A DNA stretch of 64,000 bases from Robiginitomaculum sp. (GTDB taxonomy: Bacteria; Pseudomonadota; Alphaproteobacteria; Caulobacterales; Maricaulaceae). The number at the start of each line of letters is the position of its first letter. The stretch's first letter is position 1. Shown here in pieces: positions 17,132 to 26,178 of this stretch. The translations under genes and the position numbers were made by a program. The notes beneath the pieces are model-generated. The model was given only the letters and a program-made list of their open reading frames with translations, had not been told where the DNA came from and ran no database searches. The stretch lies in contig JAESQN010000029.1 in assembly GCA_016765135.1 (NCBI GenBank), forward strand, positions 1 to 64,000, written 5' to 3'.

Positions 17132-18124
17132 ATGAATATGGTACCACATATAGATCGTAGACGGCGGGTAGCTTTGGCTACTCCAATGAGCCCGACGGAA
17201 ACTTGGTTTCAGGTGCGACGCTCTATTGAAGCGATCAAGTCGGTTTGGCAAAAGCAGGCGGACGCTCAAAATACGCAGCTTGTTACTCATATAGCGAAAG
17301 ATATACCCGAAGCCCTCCCCCTTGATGCTCATAAAATTCAATATTGTTTAAACAATATTGTCTCAAATGCCATCAAGTTTGCGCAAAATGGTACGGTAAG
17401 AATTGTTGTTTCAAAAATTGTTTCCAGACAAGATAGACCATATCTTGTATTAAGCGTTCAAGATGACGGGTCAGGTATAGAGCAAGAACATCTCGACACG
17501 GTTTTCGAAGCCTATCCAGATAACAGCAAATGTGAAAGCTCAACCTACGGCTTTATCGACACCAGCCTTCCAACGACCCATGACTTGATGAACGAACTTG
17601 GTGGTAGAATATTGGTGCAAAGCCAGATCGGGAAAGGTACAGTTTTCTCGCTCCTACTTCCATGTGACGCACTGGTTTTGGAAGCAAACACCCAAGCCTC
17701 ATCACGATCAACTGTTGATTTTCGTCAATTTTCTGATTATAATATCCTTGTTGTCGATGACTATAGCTTAAACCAAGTGACGGTTAAGGCTATGCTATAT
17801 GATCATGTAGCCAAAATATTTACAGCGTCTAACGGGTATGAAGCCCTTGAAATTTTGCACTCCTGCTCCGTGGATATTATCTTGATGGATATTCATATGC
17901 CTGTCCTGGACGGTATTGAAACGACACTAAAAATCCGGCAAAGCAGCCAGGACTGGGCGGGCGTGCGCATTGTGGCTATGACCGCTGATCCACAATATCA
18001 ACATATGCGCTTATGCCGAAAAATTGGCATGGACGACACTTTGGCGAAACCTTTTCGCAAAGCGGACATCCTTAAAGTATTTGAAAATGCTGCACCGCCC
18101 TTTAAAACTGTAGTGGGGCAATAA
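17132..18124 (+). CDS. Histidine-kinase-like ATPase with C-terminal receiver, lacking the H-box
   Basis: A 330-residue protein with no sensor domain. Residues about 55-185 form a HATPase_c domain: the N-box YCLNNIVSNAIKFAQ and G1 box VQDDGSGIEQEH are present, but the glycine-rich G2 lid is replaced by a sequence reading STYGFIDTSLPTTHD. No phospho-acceptor His with its ExxTPL context precedes it. Residues about 215-325 are a complete receiver: VVDDY, phospho-acceptor Asp in ILMDIHMP, the Thr in AMTAD and the Lys in LAKPF. It reads as a truncated hybrid kinase. An upstream stop at 17099-17101 blocks extension. The ATG is preferred to a GTG at 17102. Confidence 0.8.
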   Translation: MNMVPHIDRRRRVALATPMSPTETWFQVRRSIEAIKSVWQKQADAQNTQLVTHIAKDIPEALPLDAHKIQYCLNNIVSNAIKFAQNGTVRIVVSKIVSRQDRPYLVLSVQDDGSGIEQEHLDTVFEAYPDNSKCESSTYGFIDTSLPTTHDLMNELGGRILVQSQIGKGTVFSLLLPCDALVLEANTQASSRSTVDFRQFSDYNILVVDDYSLNQVTVKAMLYDHVAKIFTASNGYEALEILHSCSVDIILMDIHMPVLDGIETTLKIRQSSQDWAGVRIVAMTADPQYQHMRLCRKIGMDDTLAKPFRKADILKVFENAAPPFKTVVGQ

Positions 18125-18186
18125 ACGATATACTTGGTCTTCTTTCTTAGCTGTGCTATATGACAGCTAACAAAAGGCCAAAAGTT

Positions 18187-19920
18187 ATGAAATCTGTATT
18201 TTTACTTCCAATATTAAGCGCATGCTTCGTGATAAATGCATGCTCACCAAAAAACACATCCGCCGTTAACCCGGACAAAGCGGTGCCAGTAAGCAGTGCT
18301 GGCATGATGGGGCTATGCATCAAAAATGCAAATTACTACACCCAGGACGGTGCGCTGGCTTTGGTAGACATTTCAATAAATAACGGAAAGATTGTCAATA
18401 TTGCTCAACACGGTTTATGCGGCGATAACGCCACATATAAACAGGGCATTGTTGATTTAAAAGGTGCCTATGCCTATCCCGGCTTTGTCGATGCACACGC
18501 GCATTTACTCGGTATTGGTTTGCGCGAAATGACCCTTAATCTTGAGGGTGCCCCGTCGATAAAGGCTTTGGTCGAGACATTGGCCCAGAGCGTTGCGCAA
18601 ACCCCTAAGGGTGAAACCATATATGGGCGCGGGTGGATCGAAACCCATTGGCCGGAAAACCGCTTTCCGACCCGGATGGACTTGGATGCAGTATCGCCAG
18701 ACAATCCAGTGATTTTACAACGGGCGGACGGACATGCCATTGTTGCAAACAGTAAAGCACTTGTAACGGCTGGAATTGACAAAGATACGAAAGCCCCCTT
18801 TGGCGGCAAAATCCTACTGGGTAAAGACGGTGAACCTACGGGCATGTTGATAGACAAAGCAATGTCCCTTGTCACAGACCTCTTGGCTGATGTTACGCCA
18901 GAACGCCGCCGCGCTGCTTACATAAAGGCGTCCGAGGTTTATGCGGCTCACGGTTGGACCGGCATACAGTCCATGTCTGTCGTGGCTGAAGATGTAGATT
19001 TGATTGCGCAATTGTCCGACGATGGCCTATTGAAAATCCGGGTTTATAACGCGGTGGATATGGAGGGGGCTGACGCCCTGCTTGACGGTATCGCGGCAAG
19101 CGGCCCGAAAACCAGCAATAATGGGCGCGTGGTTACGCGGGCGATAAAATTATATGCCGATGGTGCGCTGGGATCACGCGGGGCCGCCTTGCTTGAACCT
19201 TACGCGGATGAGCCCGACAATAAAGGCCTTATGCTGACCACACGCGAAAAAATTATGCCAATTTTGGAGCGCTCACTACGCGACGGCATCCAGATCAGCA
19301 CCCATGCCATTGGTGATCGCGCTAATCGTTTAGTATTGGACTGGTACGCAGAGGCTTTCGCCAAAGTCCCAGTCGCCGAGCGTAAATTTTCCAATCCGCG
19401 TTGGCGCATCGAACATGCGCAAATATTAAATATGGCAGATTTGAAACGGTTTTCAGAGCTGGGCGTGATCGCCTCCATGCAACCGTCCCATGCCATTGGT
19501 GATTTACATTTTGCCGTCAACCGTCTTGGCGTCGAACGCCTGAGGGGCGGTTATGCCTGGAACAGCCTGATTGAAAGTGGCGTAAAGATTGCAGCAGGGA
19601 GCGACGCCCCCGTGGAGCGCGGCGACCCGCGTATAGAATTTTATGCCGCCGTGGCCCGCAAAGACATGAAAGGGTTCAGCACGGACGGTTGGTATCCCAG
19701 CGAGGCTGTCAGCCGTGAACGTGCCTTGGAAATGCTAACGGCGTGGCCCGCCTACGCCGCATTTTCCGAAGAGCAAACAGGTTTGATCGCCATTGGGCAG
19801 AACGCAGACTTCACCATATTTGACCAAGATATAATGACCATCGACGAGGCAAATATTCTGAAAGTCAAACCCGTCATGACTATTGTTGACGGCGAGATTG
19901 TCTATCAGGCTTCACCCTAG
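18187..19920 (+). CDS. Lipoprotein amidohydrolase of the YtcJ type
   Basis: A 577-residue metal-dependent hydrolase of the Amidohydro_3 family. A lipoprotein signal precedes Cys 19 (VINAC). Metal-binding HxH appears in PGFVDAHAHLLGIG near residue 105. Later ligands are suggested by STHAIGDRANR and the WRIEHAQIL stretch, and the terminal AGSDAPVERGDPR supplies the conserved Asp. Members hydrolyse amides, N-acyl or formyl groups; the substrate here is not readable. A short gap of 62 bases separates it from the kinase-like gene. An AAAGG site precedes the chosen ATG; an earlier in-frame ATG at 18160 would spoil the signal peptide. Confidence 0.86.
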   Translation: MKSVFLLPILSACFVINACSPKNTSAVNPDKAVPVSSAGMMGLCIKNANYYTQDGALALVDISINNGKIVNIAQHGLCGDNATYKQGIVDLKGAYAYPGFVDAHAHLLGIGLREMTLNLEGAPSIKALVETLAQSVAQTPKGETIYGRGWIETHWPENRFPTRMDLDAVSPDNPVILQRADGHAIVANSKALVTAGIDKDTKAPFGGKILLGKDGEPTGMLIDKAMSLVTDLLADVTPERRRAAYIKASEVYAAHGWTGIQSMSVVAEDVDLIAQLSDDGLLKIRVYNAVDMEGADALLDGIAASGPKTSNNGRVVTRAIKLYADGALGSRGAALLEPYADEPDNKGLMLTTREKIMPILERSLRDGIQISTHAIGDRANRLVLDWYAEAFAKVPVAERKFSNPRWRIEHAQILNMADLKRFSELGVIASMQPSHAIGDLHFAVNRLGVERLRGGYAWNSLIESGVKIAAGSDAPVERGDPRIEFYAAVARKDMKGFSTDGWYPSEAVSRERALEMLTAWPAYAAFSEEQTGLIAIGQNADFTIFDQDIMTIDEANILKVKPVMTIVDGEIVYQASP

Positions 19921-21146
19921 ATTTTAGCATTCGTATAAGGCTTCAACTCTTTCCTTGCCACTTGCATGCGGTGAACGGCGTCGGGGCCGTCTGCTAGGCG
20001 CAGGGTGCGTACGGCCGTCCACATATATGCTAATGGTGTGTCTTGAGATACACCCGTGCCGCCGTGCATTTGGATGGATTCGTCGATTATTTTGAGTGCC
20101 GTGCGCGGGGCCGCGACCTTGATCATGGAAATATAAGGGGCTGCGCCGCGAAAATCACCCTGGTCCATCATCCATGCGGCCTTGAGACACAAGAGCCGAG
20201 TTTGTTCGATTTCAATCCGGGCTTCGGCGATAATGTCGTAATTTGCGCCCAGTTTGGCCAGGACTTTTCCGAACGCCTCGCGTTCTAATGAACGCTTGCA
20301 CAACAGCTCCAAAGCTCGCTCCGCTTGACCTACGGCGCGCATACAATGGTGAATACGGCCAGGGCCAAGACGACCTTGGGAAACCTCAAACCCCCTACCC
20401 TCACCGATCAACAAAGCATCCGCCGGAATACGCACATCCGTAAAGCGGATATGCATATGACCATGGGGGGCATCATCATGACCAAACACATGCATGGGGC
20501 GCAGAATTTCAACACCGGGCAACCCGGCTTCAACAACAAACATAGAATGGCGGCCATGACGCGGGCCTTCGTCGGCGGTTTTCGCCATTAGAATATAGAC
20601 TTTACAGCGGGGATCACCCGCACCACTGGCCCAGTATTTTTCGCCGTTCAACACCCATTCGTCGCCGTCTTTGACTGCACTAAAGGACATATTCGTGGCA
20701 TCGGACGAAGCGACCCCCGGCTCGGTCATCAAATAGGCGGAACGGATTTCGCCTGCCAGCAATGGTTTTAGCCATTTTTCTTTGTGGGCTGGCGAGCCGT
20801 AGCGCTCAAACACTTCCATATTGCCGGTATCCGGCGCGGAGCAGTTAAACACTTCGGGTGCCAGCATACACCAGCCCATTTCTTCGGCCAGATAAGCATA
20901 TTCAACCGTAGTCAGGCCGTACCCCTTATCAGAATCCGTGAGCCAGAAATTCCACATGCCAGCCGCCTTGGCCTTGGCTTTCAAACCTTCACGGATTTCA
21001 TTTTGCCTGTCCGTAAATTTAAACCGGTCGCCAGCCTTGCCCACTTCCGCGTGGTATTCCGCGTCGAGGTCGAGTATTTCCTCGCGTACCATTTTACGCA
21101 CTTTTGCGATCAATGGCTTGACCTTATCTGTTGCACCTAAATCCAT
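19917..21146 (-). CDS. Acyl-CoA dehydrogenase family protein
   Basis: A 409-residue flavin acyl-CoA dehydrogenase, the last gene of a six-gene minus-strand operon. Seen motifs include MTEPGVASSDATNMSFSAV near residue 135 (FAD-binding loop), WVLNGEKYWASGAGDPRCKV and the C-terminal QMHGGTGVSQDTPLAYMW. Its N-terminal 70 residues (DAEYHAEV...) are typical of the long ACAD10/11-like subgroup. It starts 11 bases after the preceding dehydrogenase. Its stop overlaps the end of the convergent amidohydrolase gene by four bases. Substrate unknown; the context below suggests a branched or hydroxylated acyl-CoA. Confidence 0.9.
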   Translation of the reverse strand: MDLGATDKVKPLIAKVRKMVREEILDLDAEYHAEVGKAGDRFKFTDRQNEIREGLKAKAKAAGMWNFWLTDSDKGYGLTTVEYAYLAEEMGWCMLAPEVFNCSAPDTGNMEVFERYGSPAHKEKWLKPLLAGEIRSAYLMTEPGVASSDATNMSFSAVKDGDEWVLNGEKYWASGAGDPRCKVYILMAKTADEGPRHGRHSMFVVEAGLPGVEILRPMHVFGHDDAPHGHMHIRFTDVRIPADALLIGEGRGFEVSQGRLGPGRIHHCMRAVGQAERALELLCKRSLEREAFGKVLAKLGANYDIIAEARIEIEQTRLLCLKAAWMMDQGDFRGAAPYISMIKVAAPRTALKIIDESIQMHGGTGVSQDTPLAYMWTAVRTLRLADGPDAVHRMQVARKELKPYTNAKI

Positions 21147-21157
21147 GATATTACTTT

Positions 21158-22264
21158 CTATTTATTTATTTGGGTTATGTGAAAATCACTGTCGCCGAAG
21201 AGTTCTTGAGCTACCCGAATACGCTTTAGATACAGACCAATATCAAGTTCGTCGGTCATGCCCATGCCCCCGTGCAATTGCACCGATTCGAGTGCGGCCA
21301 ATTTAGCCACTGATCCCAATTTAGCCTTGGCCATGGACACGAACGGCCCGGCACTTTTGGGGTTGTTATCAAGGGCGCTAAGGGCAGCAAGGACAGAGGT
21401 TCGCGCCAGTTCTATCTCGCAATACAAATGCGCCATACGGTGTTGCAGGGCTTGAAATTCACCAATGATACGGCCAAATTGCTTGCGTTCTTTGAGATAT
21501 TCATTGGTAAGTTCAAACACTTGCGAAGACGCACCGAGCATTTCGGCGGCTAACACCGCCCTGCCCGCGTTTAACACGGTGTTTAATATGTCCGCGCCCT
21601 TATCAACTTCGCCCAACACCTGTGCGCCCGTTACCTCTACATCATCAAAGACCATACGGGCAGCATTGCGGCTGTCCACCATGATGGTGCGTTCTGTTGC
21701 CAGTCCACTGACATCAGCAGGGACAATGAACAAGGTCAAACCGTCCTCCGTGCGGGCCGCCACAATGATTTGATCGGCCACATGGCCATCAACCACCACG
21801 GATTTCTTGCCGTTCAGTTTAAACCCGTTGCCAGACGGGGTGGCAGTGAGCTGAATGTCTTGCGGGTTATGTTTCCCGCCTTCGTCCACGGCCAGTGCTA
21901 TCAGTATTTTACCGCTGACAATTTCCGGCAATAATTTTGCAGCCTGTTCCGCACCTGCATGTTTGAGGGCTGTGACCGCCAGGACGGATGTGGACAGAAA
22001 TGGTGATGCGCTCAAATTACGCCCCATCTGCTCGGCGATTAAACCCGCCGCCATAAAGCCCATATCAACCCCGCCTTGGTCTTCGGGCACCAAAACGCCC
22101 GCAAAGCCCATCTCGGTCATCTCGGCCCAAAGTTCAGCCGAATATCCGGTGCTGTCCTTTGCATCGCGTAAAGCCCGGAGTTGCGATACCGGTGCCTTAT
22201 CAGCGAAGAAACCCTCGGCGCTTTCTTGGAGCATTTTTTCGTCGTCTGTGAGTAAAAGTCCCAT
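21158..22264 (-). CDS. Acyl-CoA dehydrogenase family protein, second of three
   Basis: A 368-residue dehydrogenase beginning MGLLLTDDEKMLQESAEGFF. The ATG at 22264 sits one base after the stop of the preceding gene (TAAAATG); the longer open frame up to 22429 would overlap that gene by 160 bases and is unlikely. Conserved helices at the C-terminus (ESVQLHGGMGMTDELDIGLY) are present. The FAD-domain strands are atypical (IALAVDEGG), so its partner subunit may matter. Pairs of unequal acyl-CoA dehydrogenases often form heteromeric enzymes. Confidence 0.88.
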   Translation of the reverse strand: MGLLLTDDEKMLQESAEGFFADKAPVSQLRALRDAKDSTGYSAELWAEMTEMGFAGVLVPEDQGGVDMGFMAAGLIAEQMGRNLSASPFLSTSVLAVTALKHAGAEQAAKLLPEIVSGKILIALAVDEGGKHNPQDIQLTATPSGNGFKLNGKKSVVVDGHVADQIIVAARTEDGLTLFIVPADVSGLATERTIMVDSRNAARMVFDDVEVTGAQVLGEVDKGADILNTVLNAGRAVLAAEMLGASSQVFELTNEYLKERKQFGRIIGEFQALQHRMAHLYCEIELARTSVLAALSALDNNPKSAGPFVSMAKAKLGSVAKLAALESVQLHGGMGMTDELDIGLYLKRIRVAQELFGDSDFHITQINK

Positions 22265-22265
22265 T

Positions 22266-23423
22266 TTACGTTCCCGGTAATTGTAAGATATGTTTAGCAA
22301 TAATATTGAGCTGTATTTCGGATGTGCCGCCCTCGATAGAATTGCCCTTGGTGCGCAACCATTTGCGGGCCAGATCTCCATCATTGCTACGTTCGCTTTC
22401 CCATTCAAGCCCGTCCGTACCAGCCGCATCCATCATCACTTCATAGCGGCGTTTGTTCAGTTCGGTGCCGTAATATTTAAGCATGGAGGATTTAGCCCCC
22501 AGACTGGCCCCGGCTTTGGCTTCGGCCAGCATCCGGGACATGGTTTGGGAAAACGCCCATTCGTCTATGGTCAACTCCGTGATTTTGGTCTGCAAAGCCG
22601 CGTCAGGCGTGATGCCCATTTCCGCGACCATTTGTGCGACGGGTTTAAGATTGCCACTATCCCCGATCATTTCGCGCTCATGGGTCAACAAATATTTGGC
22701 AATCGACCAGCCTTTGTCGCGCTCGCCGACCAGGTTTTCCTTGGGCACTTTCACATCATCAAAAAACGTTTCACAAAACGGCGAACGGCCAGAGATCAGC
22801 TTAATCGGTTTGGTGCTAACGCCCTCGCTCTCCATATCAAACAAAATAAAGCTGATACCGTGGTGTTTTTTGCCGCTGGCATCTGTGCGCACTAGACAAA
22901 ATATCCAGTCGGATTCGTCTGCATAACTCGTCCAGACCTTGGAGCCATTGACCAAGAAATGATCTCCCTTATCTTCGCACTTGGTCGCCAGAGACGCCAA
23001 ATCCGACCCGGCATTTGGCTCACTATAGCCTTGGCACCAGCGAATTTCGCCCCGGCATATTTCCGGGAGATACCGCATTTTTTGCGCGTCCGAGCCAAAT
23101 TTCAGCAAAGCCGGGCCAAGCATCCAGATACCAAAACTGAGCAGCGCCGGACGCGCCTGTATGCGCTTCATTTCTTGCTCCAATACCTTGGCCTCGGCGC
23201 GGCTTAGACCTGCACCGCCGTATTCCTTTGGCCAGCTTGGCGCAGTCCAGCCTTTGGCGGCCATACGCTCCAGCCATATTTTTTGATCATTACTTGAATA
23301 CACCCAATTGCGTCCACCCCAACATGCATCGGTTTCGCGGTTCATGGGGGTACGCATTTCTGGCGGGCAATTTCCCTCCAACCATTCGCGGGTTTCAGCC
23401 CTAAAGAGTTCCAAATCAGACAT
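22266..23423 (-). CDS. Acyl-CoA dehydrogenase family protein, first of three
   Basis: A 385-residue protein with the family signature WCQGYSEPNAGSDLASL near residue 130 and KVWTSYADESDWIF. The final helix reads IEGGTSEIQLNIIAKHIL, with the conserved arrangement before the C-terminus. Shape and neighbour order match the long-chain or steroid side-chain type dehydrogenase pairs (FadE-like), which commonly work as heteromers with the next gene. The gene lies 8 bases after the APH-like gene. Confidence 0.9.
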   Translation of the reverse strand: MSDLELFRAETREWLEGNCPPEMRTPMNRETDACWGGRNWVYSSNDQKIWLERMAAKGWTAPSWPKEYGGAGLSRAEAKVLEQEMKRIQARPALLSFGIWMLGPALLKFGSDAQKMRYLPEICRGEIRWCQGYSEPNAGSDLASLATKCEDKGDHFLVNGSKVWTSYADESDWIFCLVRTDASGKKHHGISFILFDMESEGVSTKPIKLISGRSPFCETFFDDVKVPKENLVGERDKGWSIAKYLLTHEREMIGDSGNLKPVAQMVAEMGITPDAALQTKITELTIDEWAFSQTMSRMLAEAKAGASLGAKSSMLKYYGTELNKRRYEVMMDAAGTDGLEWESERSNDGDLARKWLRTKGNSIEGGTSEIQLNIIAKHILQLPGT

Positions 23424-23431
23424 GTGTTCTC

Positions 23432-24508
23432 CTATATTTCGCCAGTGCGTATTTTGTCACGGGCAACCCCGCCCAAGATATTGACCATAGGCCCATACAT
23501 CTTAAACCGCTCGTCTTTGGTTTGTCCGTGATAAAATCGGTAATAAATTTGTTGTAAAATAACGGCAAGGCGGAAGATGCCGTAAACATAGTAAAAGTGA
23601 AAATTGCGGATATCCGCACCGGTTTTATCGGCATAATAGGCCAGTATTTGCTTGCGGGTTAACATACCCGGCGCAGCACTGGGCTGGCGGGATATGGCTT
23701 GCATGGCAGGCTGGTCGCCCGCTTCGATCCAATAGGCCAATGTGTTGCCCAAATCCATCAAGGGGTCGCCAAGTGCTGAAATTTCCCAATCAAGAATAGC
23801 ATTGATTTTGGTCGGGTCGTCCAGACCCAATATCAGATTATCAATGCGAAAATCCCCGTGTAATATAGCCGCACCTTTTTCGGCGTTCGGTCTGTTAGCA
23901 TCGAGCCAATCGCGCACGTCTTCAAAAGCATCTACATCCGGCGTCAGTGCTTTTTCGTAGCGGCGGTTCCAGCCGAGTATTTGCCGTTCCACATATCCGT
24001 CCGGGCGACCAAAATCCGACAGGCCAATATCCTTGTAGTCTATATTGTGCAGCTCAATAAGTTTATCAAAAAACGACAGGCACAACTTGCGGGTTTTAGC
24101 TTCATCCCATTCATATTTTTTGGGCCAATCCTTGGGAATATTCGTGTGGATCAAATGCCCTTCCACCCGCTCCATCACATAAAATTCAGCCCCGATGATA
24201 TCCGGGTCTTTGGTATAATAGAGCGTCTTTGGTACGGCAGGATATACAGGCTTTAAAGCTGTCATCACCCGGTATTCCCGATACATATCATGGCCAGACT
24301 TTGGTTTGGTGCCAAAGGGCGGGCGGCGCAACACCAGCCGCCTATCTGGGTAATCAAGGGCGTAGGTCAGATTGGAAGCGCCGCTGGCATATTGTGTAAC
24401 CACGGGCTGTCCGGATAAATCTGGCACGGCCTGTTTTAACACGAGGTCTATGGCCCCAATGTCCAGTTCCTCACCAGAGCGTATATCTATGGTCGGGTTG
24501 GCGGTCAT
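23432..24508 (-). CDS. Phosphotransferase (APH/choline-kinase fold) of the acyl-CoA dehydrogenase cluster
   Basis: A 358-residue kinase-like protein. The motif HGDFRIDNLIL near residue 218 is the catalytic loop with Asp and Asn, and AILDWEISALGDPLMDLG near 237 is the metal-binding DFG equivalent. The N-terminal GASNLTYAL supplies the nucleotide loop. In animals the same fold is fused to ACAD10/ACAD11 and phosphorylates hydroxyacyl-CoA for dehydration, so a role in degrading 4-hydroxy fatty acids is a reasonable inference with three dehydrogenases next door. Spacing to the SDR genes is 0 bases. Confidence 0.86.
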   Translation of the reverse strand: MTANPTIDIRSGEELDIGAIDLVLKQAVPDLSGQPVVTQYASGASNLTYALDYPDRRLVLRRPPFGTKPKSGHDMYREYRVMTALKPVYPAVPKTLYYTKDPDIIGAEFYVMERVEGHLIHTNIPKDWPKKYEWDEAKTRKLCLSFFDKLIELHNIDYKDIGLSDFGRPDGYVERQILGWNRRYEKALTPDVDAFEDVRDWLDANRPNAEKGAAILHGDFRIDNLILGLDDPTKINAILDWEISALGDPLMDLGNTLAYWIEAGDQPAMQAISRQPSAAPGMLTRKQILAYYADKTGADIRNFHFYYVYGIFRLAVILQQIYYRFYHGQTKDERFKMYGPMVNILGGVARDKIRTGEI

Positions 24509-25267
24509 TTATATTGTCGCGCCGCCGTCAACGACTATGCATTCTCCGGTCATATATGAACCTTCATCGCTGACCATCAACAGCACCGCTCCGACCATTT
24601 CTTCGGGCTGGGCCATGCGCGGTAGAGCCAAATTGGTTTCCAGATATTGTTCAATACCTGGCATTTCCTTGAGGGCACTGGCGAGTTTTGTGTCGGTAAA
24701 TCCTGGCAACAGCGCATTGACGCGGATGCCTTTGCGGCCATATTCCTTGGCATAGCCCTTGGTCATATTGATCACGGCCGCCTTGGTCATGCCGTAGACG
24801 GTACGCAACAAACCAGGGTTTAGCCCGTCAATGCTCGACACATTAACAACCGCCCCGCCGCCGCCTTTAATCATCAGGGGTATAGCCTTGGCCGTGAGGA
24901 AATACGGCCCTTTGACATTGACCTCCATGGTTTTGTCATAGGCACTTTCGGGGCATTTATGGGCCGGGCCGTAAAACACATTTGTCGCACCATTATTGAT
25001 AAGAATATCCAGACGACCGTGGGCTTGCTCAATTGCAGTAATTGCATCTTCCAGATTTTGCATCACGCCAAGATGCAAAGTCATGGCACTGGCCTTACCG
25101 CCATTTTTTATGATGGCGTCCGCCACTTTTTGGCAGTCCTCCACCTTGCGCGACGCGCAAATAACATGGGCGCCCTGCTCCGCCATTGCGTGTGCAACCG
25201 CCGCACCAATACCTCGGCTTGCGCCTGCCACCAGGGCTACTTTGCCGCTCAAATCAAATCTTGCCAT
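24509..25267 (-). CDS. Short-chain dehydrogenase/reductase
   Basis: A 252-residue SDR oxidoreductase. The NAD(P) motif GASRGIGAAVA lies at residues about 15-25, the INNGATN strand near 90 replaces the usual NNAG, the catalytic Ser is in VVNVSSIDG, and YGMTKAA carries the Tyr and Lys. The C-terminus VVDGGATI is typical. It begins at the stop of the other SDR (overlap of one base), so both are co-translated. It would oxidise or reduce a 3-hydroxy- or ketoacyl intermediate of the same pathway. Confidence 0.92.
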   Translation of the reverse strand: MARFDLSGKVALVAGASRGIGAAVAHAMAEQGAHVICASRKVEDCQKVADAIIKNGGKASAMTLHLGVMQNLEDAITAIEQAHGRLDILINNGATNVFYGPAHKCPESAYDKTMEVNVKGPYFLTAKAIPLMIKGGGGAVVNVSSIDGLNPGLLRTVYGMTKAAVINMTKGYAKEYGRKGIRVNALLPGFTDTKLASALKEMPGIEQYLETNLALPRMAQPEEMVGAVLLMVSDEGSYMTGECIVVDGGATI

Positions 25268-26067
25268 TATGTCTCCTTTACACCGGGGATATGCCCCGAA
25301 TCAGTTATTTTTTTTCTGTAGGCCATGCTCGCAATATACCTATCTATATCCGCCAGCTTCGCCTGTTGGTATTCCGCAATCACCGGATGGGGCAGGACGA
25401 GGAATTTATCAGCTTCCATGGCCGCAAACAAGCTGTCAGCAACATCCGAAGCTTCCAGATGAATATCCGGCCCGTCTTTAACAACCTCCATGCCTTTGGT
25501 CATATTGGTTTTAACATATTGCGGGCAGACACAGTGAACTTTCAGGCCATCGTCCTTGTGCATCATTGCCAGATATTCGGCAAATGCGACCGCCGCATGT
25601 TTAGTGGCGGTATAGGAGCCTGAGAAAATTTGCGCCAGTAACCCAGCCGCAGACGCGACAATTACGAACCGCCCCTGCCCGCGCCGGATCCAGCCCGGCA
25701 ATAACGCCCGGCTCGCATAAACGCTGGACATGACATGTATTTGCCAACTTGTTTCCCAGCTCTCGTTCGAGCCACCTGCCGCGTGGCCGCCGGGTTGATC
25801 AGGAAAGCCAACACCAGCATTGGCCACAAACACATCAATAGGCCCGTTGGCCGCCTCTGCGCCTTTAATAAAATCTATGATAGCCTGCTCATCTGTAACA
25901 TCACAGGAAAACCCTACAGCGCCGATTTCATCGGCGGTTTTTTTCACTAAATCTGTGTCTATATCAGAAATCGCGACTTTCGCGCCTTGCTTGATGAATT
26001 TCTCTGCAATGGCTCGCCCAATACCACCGCCAGCTCCGGTAATGGCTATGCTTTGTCCTGAATACAT
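25267..26067 (-). CDS. Short-chain dehydrogenase/reductase, first gene of operon
   Basis: A 266-residue SDR with GAGGGIGRAIA near residue 11, VANAGVG near 83, the catalytic Ser in IVASAAGLL and YTATKHAAV as YxxxK motif. An AAGGA ribosome-binding site lies upstream of the ATG. It heads the minus-strand run of six genes ending at 19917; the intergenic distances are all below 15 bases, a single transcript. The divergent palindrome at 26087-26106 is a candidate operator. Substrate unknown. Confidence 0.92.
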   Translation of the reverse strand: MYSGQSIAITGAGGGIGRAIAEKFIKQGAKVAISDIDTDLVKKTADEIGAVGFSCDVTDEQAIIDFIKGAEAANGPIDVFVANAGVGFPDQPGGHAAGGSNESWETSWQIHVMSSVYASRALLPGWIRRGQGRFVIVASAAGLLAQIFSGSYTATKHAAVAFAEYLAMMHKDDGLKVHCVCPQYVKTNMTKGMEVVKDGPDIHLEASDVADSLFAAMEADKFLVLPHPVIAEYQQAKLADIDRYIASMAYRKKITDSGHIPGVKET

Positions 26068-26086
26068 TTGATGTGTCCTTGTTTTT

Positions 26087-26106
26087 TGCTATGCTAAGCC
26101 ATAGCA
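26087..26106. promoter_or_regulatory. Imperfect palindrome between divergent operons
   Basis: TGCTATG and CATAGCA form a 7-base inverted repeat around a six-base spacer, between the SDR/acyl-CoA dehydrogenase operon and the DUF3667 gene. Position suits a repressor site; no regulator gene is adjacent. Confidence 0.35.
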
Positions 26107-26178
26107 TTGCTGGACACAATCATTTTATATGCAATTAGTTGCTTATTGTTTTGCTGGCATATGACTTGGGGGAAAAAG

